Assembly (NCBI GenBank): GCA_035356615.1
Contig: DAOQSN010000018.1
Span: forward strand, 37,058-101,057
DNA: 64,000 nt
Source: JAKQDH01 sp029558835
Lineage (GTDB): Bacteria; Planctomycetota; Phycisphaerae; UBA1845
Reading direction: 5' to 3'
Within the stretch, counting starts at the first letter, position 1. Each line of letters opens with the position of its first letter. A program made the translations under genes and the position numbers. The notes beneath the pieces were generated by a model that was not told the origin of the DNA, did not search any database, and saw only the letters and a program-made list of their open reading frames with translations. Positions 10,567 to 18,681 of this stretch are shown one piece after another.

Positions 10567-11372
10567 CTTCTCGATGGTCGCACCCGGGGCGAAAGCCCGA
10601 GGCGGGCCATCGCCTTCTGCAAGTCCTCCCAGGCCTTCCCTTTTTCGCCCGGGTTCCGCAGGAGGTACGCCGGGTGATACGTCGGCAGCACCGGGATCGA
10701 CGGCCCCTGCCCGAGGATGCCGGAGACAAAGTACTCGTGGAACCGGCCGCGGAGCTTGCCGATGCTCGTGGTCGTCTGGAGCAGGGTCTTGGCGGCCGGG
10801 GCGCCGAGGGCGATGATGAGCTCCGGCTGGATGGTGGCCAGTTGCTCATGCAGGTACGGGCCGCACGCGAGGATTTCCTCGGCCAGCGGTTCGCGGTTGT
10901 CCGGCGGTCGGCACTTCAGGACGTTGCAGATGTAGACCTCCTCGCGGGTCAGGTTCATCGCGTCGATCATCTTGGTCAGGAGCTGCCCGGCCTTGCCGAC
11001 GAACGCGAGACCCTGTCGGTCTTCATCCGCCCCGGGGGCTTCGCCGACGAACACCAGCCGGGCGTTGGCACTGCCCTGGCCGAAGACCGTCTGCGTGCGT
11101 GTCTGGTGCAGGCCGCATTTCGTGCAGCCGCGCACCTGCGTGTCGTTGAGAACCTTAAGGTGTGTCTCCTTCTCGGGGTCGGCATTACGCACGGGAGGCG
11201 GCCGGCTGCCTGCTGCGGGGACACCCGACGGCGCGGGCTGGGGGGGCGACGTGGGCACGCCGGACAGGGCGTGCAGAGACATCGGCGCCGGCAGTGGCAC
11301 GCAGCGCAGCCCGAGCAGCCGATCGGTCTCCAACTGCTGCGCCAATGCGTTGCCAACGGCCTCGATGTTCAT
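10563..11372 (-). CDS. family 4 uracil-DNA glycosylase (4Fe-4S)
   Basis: Removes uracil from DNA in base-excision repair. The 269-residue protein has the family 4 pattern: four likely cluster ligands at C83 and C86 (C-T-K-C), C154 (N-V-L-K-C-R-P-P) and C170. The catalytic motif is V-G-E-A-P-G-A-D-E-D near 109-118, then F-V-G-K-A-G-Q-L-L, and the uracil-recognition motif T-Y-H-P-A-Y-L-L-R-N lies near the end. The first 75 residues are a Pro-rich linker not needed for the fold. I chose ATG 11372; a longer frame upstream is not credible. The enzyme depends on Fe-S cluster supply, which the ISC operon at 57-63 kb could provide. Confidence 0.92.
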   Translation of the reverse strand: MNIEAVGNALAQQLETDRLLGLRCVPLPAPMSLHALSGVPTSPPQPAPSGVPAAGSRPPPVRNADPEKETHLKVLNDTQVRGCTKCGLHQTRTQTVFGQGSANARLVFVGEAPGADEDRQGLAFVGKAGQLLTKMIDAMNLTREEVYICNVLKCRPPDNREPLAEEILACGPYLHEQLATIQPELIIALGAPAAKTLLQTTTSIGKLRGRFHEYFVSGILGQGPSIPVLPTYHPAYLLRNPGEKGKAWEDLQKAMARLGLSPRVRPSRR

Positions 11373-11681
11373 CGCGTGAAACCACCCAGTGACGGAACCT
11401 CGTTGCACGGCGCATGCCGCCGGCGGGGCGAGCCTGCCGGTCGCCGTAGCGTCATCACGGGTGAGAATATCGCGTGGAACCGGGGTCGTTTCAAGGTGAG
11501 CGGAACCGCGGGAGCGGAAACCGGTAGGGGGGTGCGTCCAGACGCGCGGCGCGGGCGTCCTGTAGCGTCGCCCCCCCCGTCGGCGACGTAGTCCTCGGCA
11601 GAGCCGCGAACTCCCACGTCGGTCACGGGCGGCCGCGACAGGGGCTTGCGCTTCTGGTTTCCGGGTGGTATCAGCCACGGT
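11373..11681. other. divergent intergenic region
   Basis: About 300 bases between two divergently read genes, so it should hold both promoters. A stretch around 11565-11605 has CGTCG palindromes like those of the GTAGCGTCGGCC repeat family. No convincing -35/-10 pair stands out. Confidence 0.4.
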
Positions 11682-11693
11682 ATGATGCCGGGC

Positions 11694-12578
11694 ATGCTGC
11701 CTTATGAGGAGCTCGAGGTTGTGCTGCCGGACGGGTACCGGGCGTATGGGCGGTACTGGGGCGTGGACGCCCCGCGGGGCGCGGTGCTGTATCTGCCCGG
11801 GATTCAGTCGCATTGCGGCTGGTTCGAGGGGTCGGCGCGGCGGCTGTGGCGGGCGGGGCTGGCGGTGCTCCAGGTGGACCGGCGGGGCTGTGGCCGTAAC
11901 CGCGAGCAGCGAGGACATGCCGAGTCAGCGGAACAGCTTGTCGGGGATGCCTTGGCGGCGCGCGACGAGCTGCTGCGCCGGTCGGGATGCAGCAGCTTCC
12001 ACGTCGTCGGCGTGAGCTGGGGCGGGAAGCTGGCGGTAGCGGCGTACGTGGCCGATCCGGCCGGCGTAACGGGGCTGTCGCTGGTGACGCCGGGGCTGTT
12101 TCCGGTGATGGCCGCCTCGGGCTCGCAGCGGTGGGCGATCGGCTTCGCCATGCTCTACGAGCCGCTGAAGTTGATCGACATTCCCCTCAATGAGCCGGAG
12201 CTCTTCACGACGAACACCCACTGGCAGCAGTGGATCCGCGACGACGAGTTGACGCTACGGCAGGCGACGGCCTCGTTCTACCTCGCCTCGCGGCGCCTGG
12301 ACAAGCTGGCGGTCAAGCTGGCGCGGAGCAGGCCGGTCCCCATCCACCTGATGCTGGCGGGTGAGGAGCACATCATTCACAACGATCAGACGGCGGCGTT
12401 GGTGCGGGATTTGCAGTGGCCGCACTGCCGCATCACCACGTATGAAGGCGCGCGGCACGGGTTGGAGTTTACGGCCGAGGCGGCGCAGTTCTTCGATGAC
12501 CTGGTCGGCTTCGCGGTCAACCACGCTGCTCCTGCGCGCGACGTTGTGCTCACAGCAGGCGAGCCGGCACCTCTATGA
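11694..12578 (+). CDS. alpha/beta hydrolase (monoacylglycerol lipase-like)
   Basis: A 294-residue serine hydrolase fold. It has an oxyanion region L-P-G-I-Q-S-H and V-D-R-R-G-C-G-R-N typical of lysophospholipase/monoacylglycerol lipase-like enzymes. The nucleophile elbow is G-V-S-W-G-G. A candidate acidic residue lies near A-G-E-E-H-I-I-H-N-D, and the catalytic His is in G-A-R-H-G-L-E-F. No signal peptide. Several ATGs are close together (11646, 11682, 11685, 11694); I prefer 11694 because conserved-looking sequence starts there, but no ribosome-binding site decides it. Its stop overlaps the start of the next gene by four bases (ATGA). Substrate unknown. Confidence 0.8.
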   Translation: MLPYEELEVVLPDGYRAYGRYWGVDAPRGAVLYLPGIQSHCGWFEGSARRLWRAGLAVLQVDRRGCGRNREQRGHAESAEQLVGDALAARDELLRRSGCSSFHVVGVSWGGKLAVAAYVADPAGVTGLSLVTPGLFPVMAASGSQRWAIGFAMLYEPLKLIDIPLNEPELFTTNTHWQQWIRDDELTLRQATASFYLASRRLDKLAVKLARSRPVPIHLMLAGEEHIIHNDQTAALVRDLQWPHCRITTYEGARHGLEFTAEAAQFFDDLVGFAVNHAAPARDVVLTAGEPAPL

Positions 12579-14338
12579 CGGGTACGGATCCAGCCGACGC
12601 AGGTACCGGTGCCGGACCAGGACGGGGGCGCTGGGCCTGGTTGCCGGTAGTGGGCATCGTGGCGGCGGTGTACCTGGCGACCCTGGCGGTCCTGCCTCGC
12701 GACGGCTTCTGGACCATTGATAACGGTTGTAAGTTCATTCAGATGGAGGGGCTGCTCCGCACGCACTACCGTGATTTTTCGGTGCCCTGGCCGGGGCGAA
12801 CGCTGGACCCGGAATATACATATCAGCCTCTGCCGAAGCCGTTCGGATACGTGGTGGACGGGAAACTATACAGTCGGTATTCGCCGGTGTTCGCGATGCT
12901 TGCGTCGGTGCCGTATCGCGTGCTCGGCTGGTGGGGGCTGTACGTTATACCCTTGCTTGGGGGCTTGCTGATTCTACCGGCGGTGTGGGGCCTGGCCGGG
13001 CTGCTTGGCTCAGGCAACCTCGGCAAGACAGTGGCCGTACTCATCACGGCCTTCGCCACGCCGATGTGGTTCTACAGTCTTACGTTCTGGGAGCACACCC
13101 CGGCCGCGTGTCTGGCCGTCTGGAGCGTGTGGGCAGGTGTCCAGTACCTGACGTTGCGTCGTCCGCTCTACCTGCTTGCCGCGGGGATACTGGCGGGGCT
13201 GGCCGTGTACTTCCGGGACGAACAGTATGTCTTCGCGGTCGTGCTGGGGATCATGCTGGCCGTCCGGGCAAAGCGGTGGGGGGGGCTGGCGCTGTTTGCA
13301 CTCGGCGCGGTGGTGGTGCTGGTTCCCTGGTGGTGGTTTCAGGCCGTGGCCATACGAACACCCTTGGGGCACCACTTCGGTCTGTATGCGCCGCTGGCGG
13401 GGGGATTCGGTGCCTATTGGCTCGAACGCTGGGAGGTACTCCGGGCGGTCCTTATTAACAGTCATGAGTACGCGACGGTTTCTTTCCTAATGTGTGCGCC
13501 GTTTCTGGTGTGTCTCGTCTGGCGTCCCATATTGCGGCGGCCCCATCTGGCGGCCGGGCTTGCCGGCATAGCAGGTCTCGGGCTGGCGGCCGGCGTGGTC
13601 GTTTGCTGCGGGTACCTGACGGCGGAGCGCCCGGTGTGGTACCTGCTGCACGCCAACAGCCTGTTTGCGGCCGCGCCGGTGCTGATTCTGGGATTGCCGC
13701 GCCTGTCGCTCGCGGTGACGCACACTCCGAGTGGAGACGGCGAGGGCAACATGGAATCGGCCGGTCACATCCTGGGCCTCCTCGCGCTGATCTTCCCCCT
13801 CGTCTATGTTTTTGTGGTCCCGGACGTGGGGATGGGCGGAACGGGGATCCACTGGGGCTGCCGATTCCTGTTGCCTCTCTGTCCCTTGCTGGCGGCGCCG
13901 GCGGGTGTGTTGCTGGAAGGGTGGTGGCGGAACGACGGGCGACGGCTACGCGTCGTGACGCTCCTGCTGGCGGGCGTGGTGATGGTGTCGGTAGGAGCGC
14001 AATGGCACTCGTTACGGTTGCTCTACCTGCGCCAGCGGTTCGACGCCCATGTCAATAGTGTGGTTGCCGCCCGGCCCGAGAGCATCGTCCTGACGCACAC
14101 GTGGTTTGTGGCTGCGGAGTTGTGCCACTCCTTCTACACCAAGAGCGTTTTCCTGTTGCCGCCGGGGGGATCGTTGGATGCCCTGCTGGAGCCGGCCTAC
14201 CGGGCGGGGTATCGAGCGGCGCTCTGGGTGGACGCGGTAGATCCCCGGCTGCCGCTGGACGTTGAAGACCAGCTCCTTGCCGACGGCAACCTCGACTTCG
14301 TCAGTCTGCGCTTGCGGCCTCTGCGATTGGAGGAGTGA
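12575..14338 (+). CDS. polytopic membrane protein, GT-C glycosyltransferase-like
   Basis: A 587-residue integral membrane protein with roughly ten to twelve hydrophobic helices. An acidic loop follows the first helix (F-W-T-I-D-N-G near residue 48), the place where GT-C enzymes of the PMT/ArnT type carry their catalytic Asp. A periplasmic-type loop, G-K-L-Y-S-R-Y-S-P-V, follows. The last 100 residues form a soluble domain. By analogy it would transfer a sugar from a lipid-linked donor, but donor and acceptor cannot be told. It overlaps the hydrolase by an ATGA, so the two proteins probably act in one process. Confidence 0.7.
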   Translation: MTGTDPADAGTGAGPGRGRWAWLPVVGIVAAVYLATLAVLPRDGFWTIDNGCKFIQMEGLLRTHYRDFSVPWPGRTLDPEYTYQPLPKPFGYVVDGKLYSRYSPVFAMLASVPYRVLGWWGLYVIPLLGGLLILPAVWGLAGLLGSGNLGKTVAVLITAFATPMWFYSLTFWEHTPAACLAVWSVWAGVQYLTLRRPLYLLAAGILAGLAVYFRDEQYVFAVVLGIMLAVRAKRWGGLALFALGAVVVLVPWWWFQAVAIRTPLGHHFGLYAPLAGGFGAYWLERWEVLRAVLINSHEYATVSFLMCAPFLVCLVWRPILRRPHLAAGLAGIAGLGLAAGVVVCCGYLTAERPVWYLLHANSLFAAAPVLILGLPRLSLAVTHTPSGDGEGNMESAGHILGLLALIFPLVYVFVVPDVGMGGTGIHWGCRFLLPLCPLLAAPAGVLLEGWWRNDGRRLRVVTLLLAGVVMVSVGAQWHSLRLLYLRQRFDAHVNSVVAARPESIVLTHTWFVAAELCHSFYTKSVFLLPPGGSLDALLEPAYRAGYRAALWVDAVDPRLPLDVEDQLLADGNLDFVSLRLRPLRLEE

Positions 14339-14400
14339 ACGCGAAGACGCGCCGCGGCCGGGGCCTTGCCACTCCATTGGACCACGCCAATGGGAAAGGG

Positions 14401-14500
14401 GGGTGCCATGCCCAAGCCGAAGGCGCCGGCATGCTGCTACGGGCGGGAGTATTGGGCACGTGCGAGCGCATGGCGGCGCTGCGCTTGGCCATGCCACCCT
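14401..14500. repeat. GGTGGCATG-family palindromic element
   Basis: The left end GGGTGCCATGCCCAAGC and right end GCTTGGCCATGCCACCC are inverted copies of each other around a GC-rich centre. The sequence CATGGCGGCGCTGCGCTTGG inside the right end is shared word for word with copies at 54097-54245 and (inverted) 22176-22260. No coding capacity. Confidence 0.8.
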
Positions 14501-14610
14501 GGCCTCGCTGTCGGTTTCCGTATTGTGCGAACCTATTCAGCGGAGTTTTTGACAGAACCGCGCTGCGCGTCCGTGAGAGCGTGGCCAGAGCATTGGATCG
14601 GCGCATCATC

Positions 14611-14650
14611 CCCCCTCACCCTACCCTCTCCCCCACGAGGGAGAGAGGTT
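14611..14650. repeat. CCCTCACC...GAGGGAGAGAGG short hairpin repeat
   Basis: Arms of the CCCTCTCCC / GAGGGAGAG kind. The same family appears between iscU and iscA (59438-59476) and inside the coding region at 26240-26268. Confidence 0.55.
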
Positions 14651-14653
14651 TCG

Positions 14654-15595
14654 TCAGGCGTCCTTCTGAACGCAGCGGGCTTCGCGGCGCGCGGAGCGGG
14701 CCTCGCGGCGCCAGGTGAGCAGGACCCAGCCGGCCACGCTGAGCAGAATGAGCGGACCGCCCACCAGCGTCGCCGACGGCACCGCCTCGCGTACCAGCAA
14801 ATACGTCCACAGCGGGTTCAGCACCGTCTCCAGCAGCACGATCAGGGCCGCCCGGTGCGCCTCCACACGCTGCAACGCCCAGGAGAACAGCACGTAAGGC
14901 AGCGCGAACTGTACGACGCTCAGGAGTATTACCAGCCCCCACTGCGCTGGCGTCAACTGAAAGACACCCCACCACATCACCGCTGGTACGAGCAACACGC
15001 CCGAGCCCATGCAGTTCAGCCAGGTCACGACGGTCGGATTCACCGCCCGCAGGCCGCGCAGCATCACCGTCAGCGTACCATAGCCGAACCCGCTCGCCAG
15101 TGCGACGAAGAGGGCAGGCGTGCCGGATGGATCACCGCCGACGAAGATGACGGCCACTCCCGCCATCGCCAGCGACAACACCAGCCCTTCGGTCCAGCCG
15201 GGTTTCTCGCGCAAGAGCAGCGGCGAGAGCAGGAACACCCAGAGCGGCGAGGTGTACTGCAGGATGATGACATTGGCGGCCGCGGTCTGCGTCGTGGCGA
15301 TGACGAAGCACGCGGTCATCAGCGTGAAGCTCGCCACGGAGCCGATCGACCAGCCGACCTCGGTGCACCGCAACGTACCCAGGTGGCGCAACGCGAACGG
15401 CGTGAAGAGCAAACCGCCCAGCAGCGAACGATAGCAGGCGATCGTCACGCCCGGCACGCCGCCGTCCTGGAGCGTGAGCAGCTTGATCAGCGGCCCGTTC
15501 AGGCTCCACAGGACGGCGCAGATGAGCAGCGCCGCCACGCCCGCAGAGCGCGAACGAGACGCAGCCGGCGCGCGGGAGTCAGGAGTCATGTTCAC
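14654..15595 (-). CDS. EamA/DMT-family transporter
   Basis: A 313-residue inner-membrane protein with ten predicted helices in two repeated halves of five, the drug/metabolite transporter pattern. The first half starts A-A-L-L-I-C-A-V-L-W-S-L-N-G-P-L-I-K and the second A-L-F-V-A-L-A-S-G-F-G-Y-G. Members export amino acids, metabolites or drugs, and the substrate cannot be predicted. The C-terminal tail is Arg-rich (R-R-E-A-R), as positive-inside topology expects. ATG codons at 15595 and 15589 both fit. It stands alone, convergent with the 12.6 kb membrane gene. Confidence 0.85.
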   Translation of the reverse strand: MNMTPDSRAPAASRSRSAGVAALLICAVLWSLNGPLIKLLTLQDGGVPGVTIACYRSLLGGLLFTPFALRHLGTLRCTEVGWSIGSVASFTLMTACFVIATTQTAAANVIILQYTSPLWVFLLSPLLLREKPGWTEGLVLSLAMAGVAVIFVGGDPSGTPALFVALASGFGYGTLTVMLRGLRAVNPTVVTWLNCMGSGVLLVPAVMWWGVFQLTPAQWGLVILLSVVQFALPYVLFSWALQRVEAHRAALIVLLETVLNPLWTYLLVREAVPSATLVGGPLILLSVAGWVLLTWRREARSARREARCVQKDA

Positions 15596-15681
15596 GTGTT
15601 CTCAGACATCGCCCCCGCCGTCACCCGTGGACGGCACCCGGCTCCCCTTCCCCTTGTTGATGAGCGACTTCGGCAGCGTGC

Positions 15682-17838
15682 TCACGGACCCGTGAAGACG
15701 TCCTCAAACTCCGCGTAGTCGTTCACGTCCACGGTGTCGTCGGCGTCAAAGTCGGCGGCGTCGCACGCGGTGGGCAACGGGCCGGCGGCCGGGGCGGCCG
15801 TGAAGCACGTCTGGAACTGCGCGAAATCGGCCAGATCGACGTCGCCGTCACTGTCGAAGTCACCATTCCCCACCCGGGCAATGACATTGACGAAAATGTC
15901 CGAGTTGCCGTTCTGTGTCGAAAGGTAGCACGGATACACCTTCTTGCCCGCCAGGCCCAGCCCGTTGTAATCGCCCAGGAACTGTGAACCGGGACGATCC
16001 AGGCCGTCGTAGTAGCTATCGAACATGTTGGGCGTCAGCCGGTACTCGGTCCACGTGTTGCCGTCGTTGCTGCTGGTGCTGTAGTACGCGTCGAAGTAGC
16101 CGTGCTCGGTGTCGTCCGCGGTGGGATTGCGCCGGGTGTCGTAGAACAGCACGTGCAGCACTCCATCGCGGTCCACCTCGATCCAGGGGAAGAACTGGTC
16201 GCCCGGCGGAAAGCCGTCGCCGTTGATGACCAACGGCGTGGACCAGGTGGTGCCCTCGTCCACCGAGCGGGTGAAATACAGATTCACGTTGTACTGGTTG
16301 AGGACGACGGACGTCGTGTCGAAGTAGACGCAATACAGATGTCCGTTGACGGGGTTGACGGCGAGCGAGGCCAGCGCCGGCACCCGGAACCAGCCCGGAA
16401 AGCGCGAACCATCCTGGACGGGCCAGTAATCCAAACGCGTGGCCACCCGTACAGCCCCCAGAAACGATACACCGCCGTTGGTGCTCTTGCGAATCCAGAT
16501 GCCGTTGGTGTAGTCCCAGTAGCACACGTACACCTGCCCCTGGGGTCCCACGCGGGGGAGCAAGCCCAGCCCGCTGCCCAGGCTCACCGGTGCCGACCAC
16601 GTCGCGCCCATGTCCGTCGAACGCAGGACACCCTGGTTGTACGCGATGTACACCCGGGTCAGGTGCGGGCTGGTCGGGTCGGGCCCGGCCGCCATCCACC
16701 CCTTGTCCGCCGAGCTGCTGACGCGGGCCATCACCGCTGGGTTGAAACTCTCCTGGGCCGCGGGCTTGCGCGCCACGTAGATCCCCCCGTTGCTGGCGAA
16801 CGAAATCCCCCCGACCCACATGTCGCCCGTGCGGTTGTCGTAACAGGTCATGGGGTCCCCTTCGACGCTGGATTGATACGCCACCGGTGGGCGGATGAGG
16901 TAGTCGGTCCAACTCTGCCCCCCGTTTGTACTCAAGGCCAACCCGACGCGGATGATCTCAGTGGTCGTCGAATTGCGCCAGTCGTTCCAGGCGCCGACCA
17001 TGTGAGAGGGATTGGCCTCCGAACTCGACATGGTTGTCTCGTTGGACGCAAACGCGCCTCCGGCAACGTCCACGCGTACCTGCGGCCCGATGTGGATGCC
17101 CACACCGCGACTCGGCGGCTGCGAAGGTGGCGGCTCCACCGGCTGGTCGGCGAGCAAGGCCGGCAACTGCGGCGGCGTCTCATACCCGGCGGCTGCGGCG
17201 GCCGCCACGGCTGCGCGGGCCGCGGGCGGGTCACCCGTGAAGTAGTACACCACCGGCAGACGCACGTGCGCGTACTCGTTCCGGGGGTCGATCTCGAGCA
17301 CACGCTGGTACTGGGCGACGGCCTCGTCCCAGCGCGCGGTAGAGTCAAACAGAATGCCCAGCAGCACGCCGGCCTCAACGTGTTGTGGATCAAGCTGCAA
17401 GGTCGTGCGCGCCGCCGCGAAGGCGTACTCGGTCTTGCCTTTGTAGAACAACGCCCGCCCCAGACCCAGATACGCGGCGGCAAGGTCGGGAGCCGCCACG
17501 ATCGCGTCGCGGTACGCTCCCAACGCCCCGACGATGTCATTGGCAGCCAGCAGTTCCGTGCCGGCCTCCACCCGACCTGCCGCCCAGGCAGCGTCGCCAC
17601 GTCCCGGCAGGCCAAGCTGGTCGGCAGCCTCCGCGTCAATGCCCACCAGCCCCGCCTCAAACGTCAACCCGGCCAGAGCTTCACGGAGACGCTGCTCCCG
17701 ATAGGGCAGCTCCGCCGGTGCGGGAGCCGCCGGGCGTGCCTGGGGTGTAAGGGAAACCCCTGTGCCACCCCGATGCGCGCACGCCACGACGAGCAGACCC
17801 GTCCCCGCCGCGATCACAGTCAACGCCAACGTCTTCAT
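15682..17838 (-). CDS. lipoprotein with TPR, sialidase-like Asp-box repeats and dockerin-like C-terminus
   Basis: A 718-residue exported protein. It has a lipoprotein signal ending in a lipobox (L-L-V-V-A-C, Cys20). A TPR region spans about 85-205 (A-Y-L-G-L-G-R-A-L-F-Y-K-G-K and E-I-D-P-R-N-E-Y-A). A beta-propeller-like domain (about 250-640) contains repeated Asp boxes: S-T-N-G-G-Q-S-W, S-T-D-M-G-A-T-W, S-V-D-E-G-T-T-W and S-S-N-D-G-N-T-W. The last 60 residues hold two dockerin/EF-type calcium motifs, D-F-D-S-D-G-D-V-D-L and D-F-D-A-D-D-T-V-D-V. The catalytic Arg triad of true sialidases was not identified, so enzyme activity is uncertain. It is probably a surface protein that binds or cleaves glycans. 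Confidence 0.85.
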   Translation of the reverse strand: MKTLALTVIAAGTGLLVVACAHRGGTGVSLTPQARPAAPAPAELPYREQRLREALAGLTFEAGLVGIDAEAADQLGLPGRGDAAWAAGRVEAGTELLAANDIVGALGAYRDAIVAAPDLAAAYLGLGRALFYKGKTEYAFAAARTTLQLDPQHVEAGVLLGILFDSTARWDEAVAQYQRVLEIDPRNEYAHVRLPVVYYFTGDPPAARAAVAAAAAAGYETPPQLPALLADQPVEPPPSQPPSRGVGIHIGPQVRVDVAGGAFASNETTMSSSEANPSHMVGAWNDWRNSTTTEIIRVGLALSTNGGQSWTDYLIRPPVAYQSSVEGDPMTCYDNRTGDMWVGGISFASNGGIYVARKPAAQESFNPAVMARVSSSADKGWMAAGPDPTSPHLTRVYIAYNQGVLRSTDMGATWSAPVSLGSGLGLLPRVGPQGQVYVCYWDYTNGIWIRKSTNGGVSFLGAVRVATRLDYWPVQDGSRFPGWFRVPALASLAVNPVNGHLYCVYFDTTSVVLNQYNVNLYFTRSVDEGTTWSTPLVINGDGFPPGDQFFPWIEVDRDGVLHVLFYDTRRNPTADDTEHGYFDAYYSTSSNDGNTWTEYRLTPNMFDSYYDGLDRPGSQFLGDYNGLGLAGKKVYPCYLSTQNGNSDIFVNVIARVGNGDFDSDGDVDLADFAQFQTCFTAAPAAGPLPTACDAADFDADDTVDVNDYAEFEDVFTGP

Positions 17839-18149
17839 GGCAAATCCCCCAGAGAAAGGCCCCGGTTCGGCCCCACGGTCCCACGCCGCCAGTGTATCGC
17901 AAACCGCCGGGTGCGTTCAAGCCCGGCGGCCCGACGGGCAGCGGAGAAACGCAGTATCGATTGTCGATTGTGGCTTGCCACGGGCGGTGGAGGGGGAGTG
18001 GCGCGAACACCATCCCCACGCCGCCTCACCAAGGGGCCTCGGTGGGTACCGGACGTTGCCGTACGTGGACGAGGCCTCCGCACGCAGGCCCGGTGACCGC
18101 GGCCTCGGGTGATTCGGCGCGTTCCTCGCCGACCGCCTCCAGGCCATGC
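17839..18149. repeat. intergenic region with ATCGATTGTCGATTGT repeat
   Basis: About 310 bases holding the upstream region of the sialidase-like gene. At 17954-17971 is a short repeat, ATCGATTGTCGATTGT, which is the inverse of the CAATCGACAATCGACAATC repeat at 18663-18681. The two therefore flank the next small membrane gene as inverted copies about 700 bases apart. No gene seen. Confidence 0.6.
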
Positions 18150-18647
18150 TCACTGCGTCAGGTTGTCCCGAAAAGCGGCGGCTGCCACCATCAGCACCAA
18201 CACGCCGAGGAAGACGTATTTCGCCGACGCCGGCAGCGGATGGAAAACCGTAAAGCTCAGCGCGAAACCGACCAGCGCGGCCAGAGCGCAGCCCATGCTC
18301 GCCGGCAACAGGGTCTGCGCGCCACGCCTGTCGCCGAGCCAACCGATTGCCCAGCCCAGCAACGGGGCGAGCAAACCGAAGAGCACGTAGGGAGCCAGGA
18401 CTTGCCGCAGGGACCCGGTGCGAACGAACTCCTCGGCGGCCCTGATCGACGCGTCGAGGGCGGCAAACAGGCCGAAGTAGACAACCCCCAGCCCGCAACC
18501 GGCGGTGACCATGATCTCCATCGTCGCGCGGCGATAGCGCCGCTCGGTCTCGAAGTCGTCCTCAGGTGTGTCCAGGTGGCTAGTGGCCGGGGCGGGCTCC
18601 CCGAAACGTTCGAAGTCGTCCACAGGTTCACCGCCGTACTGAGGCAT
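18150..18647 (-). CDS. hypothetical membrane protein
   Basis: A 165-residue protein with a charged N-terminal 45 residues (D-F-E-R-F-G-E-P and E-R-R-Y-R-R-A) and four hydrophobic helices in the rest (M-V-T-A-G-C-G-L-G-V-V-Y-F-G-L-F, then V-L-A-P-Y-V-L-F-G-L-L-A-P-L-L-G, and two more). I prefer ATG 18647; ATG 18665 upstream is also open, and no strong ribosome-binding site decides. It lies 33 bases after the hutU stop on the same strand, though CAATCGAC repeats intervene. Family unknown. Confidence 0.6.
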   Translation of the reverse strand: MPQYGGEPVDDFERFGEPAPATSHLDTPEDDFETERRYRRATMEIMVTAGCGLGVVYFGLFAALDASIRAAEEFVRTGSLRQVLAPYVLFGLLAPLLGWAIGWLGDRRGAQTLLPASMGCALAALVGFALSFTVFHPLPASAKYVFLGVLVLMVAAAAFRDNLTQ

Positions 18648-18662
18648 CACCGACCCGCGCTG

Positions 18663-18681
18663 CAATCGACAATCGACAATC
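18663..18681. repeat. CAATCGA heptad repeat
   Basis: Three direct 7-bp steps, CAATCGA-CAATCGA-CAATC, ending at the TAG stop of hutU, which overlaps the last base. It is the inverse of the repeat at 17954-17971 and related to 20488-20520. Confidence 0.65.

Noticed and set aside
9219..11591. 790-codon plus-strand frame
   Set aside because: It lies antisense to lpxA and the uracil-DNA glycosylase gene, both of which have clear family motifs.
16102..18096. 664-codon plus-strand frame
   Set aside because: Antisense shadow of the TPR/sialidase/dockerin gene.
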